A stretch of 64,000 nucleotides of DNA, taken from assembly GCF_004005905.1 (NCBI RefSeq), contig NZ_SACO01000009.1, forward strand, positions 96,410 through 160,409. Reading direction: 5' to 3'. Shown one piece after another: positions 63,911 to 64,000 of the stretch. Origin of the DNA: Novosphingobium umbonatum (GTDB taxonomy: Bacteria; Pseudomonadota; Alphaproteobacteria; Sphingomonadales; Sphingomonadaceae). Within the stretch, counting starts at the first letter, position 1. Each line of letters opens with the position of its first letter. Both the position numbers and the translations under genes were made by a program. Below the pieces are notes generated by a model that worked only from the letters and a program-made list of their open reading frames with translations, was not told where the DNA came from and made no database searches.

Positions 63911-64000
63911 CTATGCCACCTTGGCCTCGAATGCGAGGGGGCTGATGCCGCCCAGATATGAATGGCGCCTACGTGGGTTGTAGAAGCCGTTGATGTACTG
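63911..64000 (-). CDS. C-terminal end of another IS3-type transposase, cut by the window edge
   Basis: Thirty residues in frame, YINGFYNPRRRHSYLGGISP then LAFEAKVA and a stop, the standard C-terminus of an IS3/IS150-type transposase (N..RRRHSxLGxxxP). This is the second element, whose end has been joined to the 5' side of the IS3 remnant. Confidence 0.85.
   Translation of the reverse strand, partial: QYINGFYNPRRRHSYLGGISPLAFEAKVA

Overview
The window is high-GC chromosomal DNA from an alphaproteobacterium, most likely a sphingomonad of the Novosphingobium/Sphingomonas type. The evidence is a 1592-residue NAD-type glutamate dehydrogenase, the NDUFA12 - DUF2155 - aat neighbourhood typical of Alphaproteobacteria, two large TonB-dependent receptors, a short PEP-CTERM protein ending in PEPATWALMI, and a GluRS of 442 residues. 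I infer the lineage from protein character and gene content only; no database was searched.

Layout. 1-10.2 kb: tail of a membrane protein, msrB, queG, the giant glutamate dehydrogenase, then a four-gene minus-strand operon (small membrane protein, XRE regulator, alpha/beta hydrolase, TPR protein) with a good promoter and an operator-like inverted repeat. 10.3-19 kb: thrS with a strong terminator, a low-GC O-acyltransferase/SGNH gene that looks acquired, a Tat-exported TIM-barrel protein, a TauE/SafE permease, fructose-1,6-bisphosphatase and a pentapeptide-repeat protein. 19-37.6 kb: transcription and translation machinery in a rearranged order. rplJ-rplL lie on the minus strand, a methyltransferase-like gene sits between them and rpoB, and rpoB and rpoC are separated by a degenerate tRNA-Leu-like element. 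A fatty acyl-AMP ligase, recX, NDUFA12, DUF2155 and aat follow, then tRNA-Trp, a membrane protein and secE-nusG. No rplK-rplA is present in the window. 37.6-57.5 kb: a cytochrome c plus flavin amine oxidase pair, an OmpA-like protein with 27 consecutive prolines, nrdB, a PEP-CTERM protein, an AAA+ ATPase, two TonB receptors, nadE, a long mosaic inverted repeat, gltX, a Ser-rich protein, a GlsB-type protein and nrdA.

57.6-64 kb is mobile DNA of visibly lower GC. Three different tyrosine recombinases and a small coiled-coil protein form one tightly coupled operon just after the nrdA terminator. It is followed by an IS3-family element whose 5' part has been cut by a second IS3-type element running off the end of the window.

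Most promising for follow-up: the recombinase trio plus coiled-coil operon; matching promoter-proximal box pairs upstream of nrdA and nrdB although the genes are about 14 kb apart; the tRNA-like element between rpoB and rpoC; and the inverted repeat at 49.7-49.85 kb, whose arms carry compensatory changes. Nothing here is a clear defence island, CRISPR array or biosynthetic cluster.
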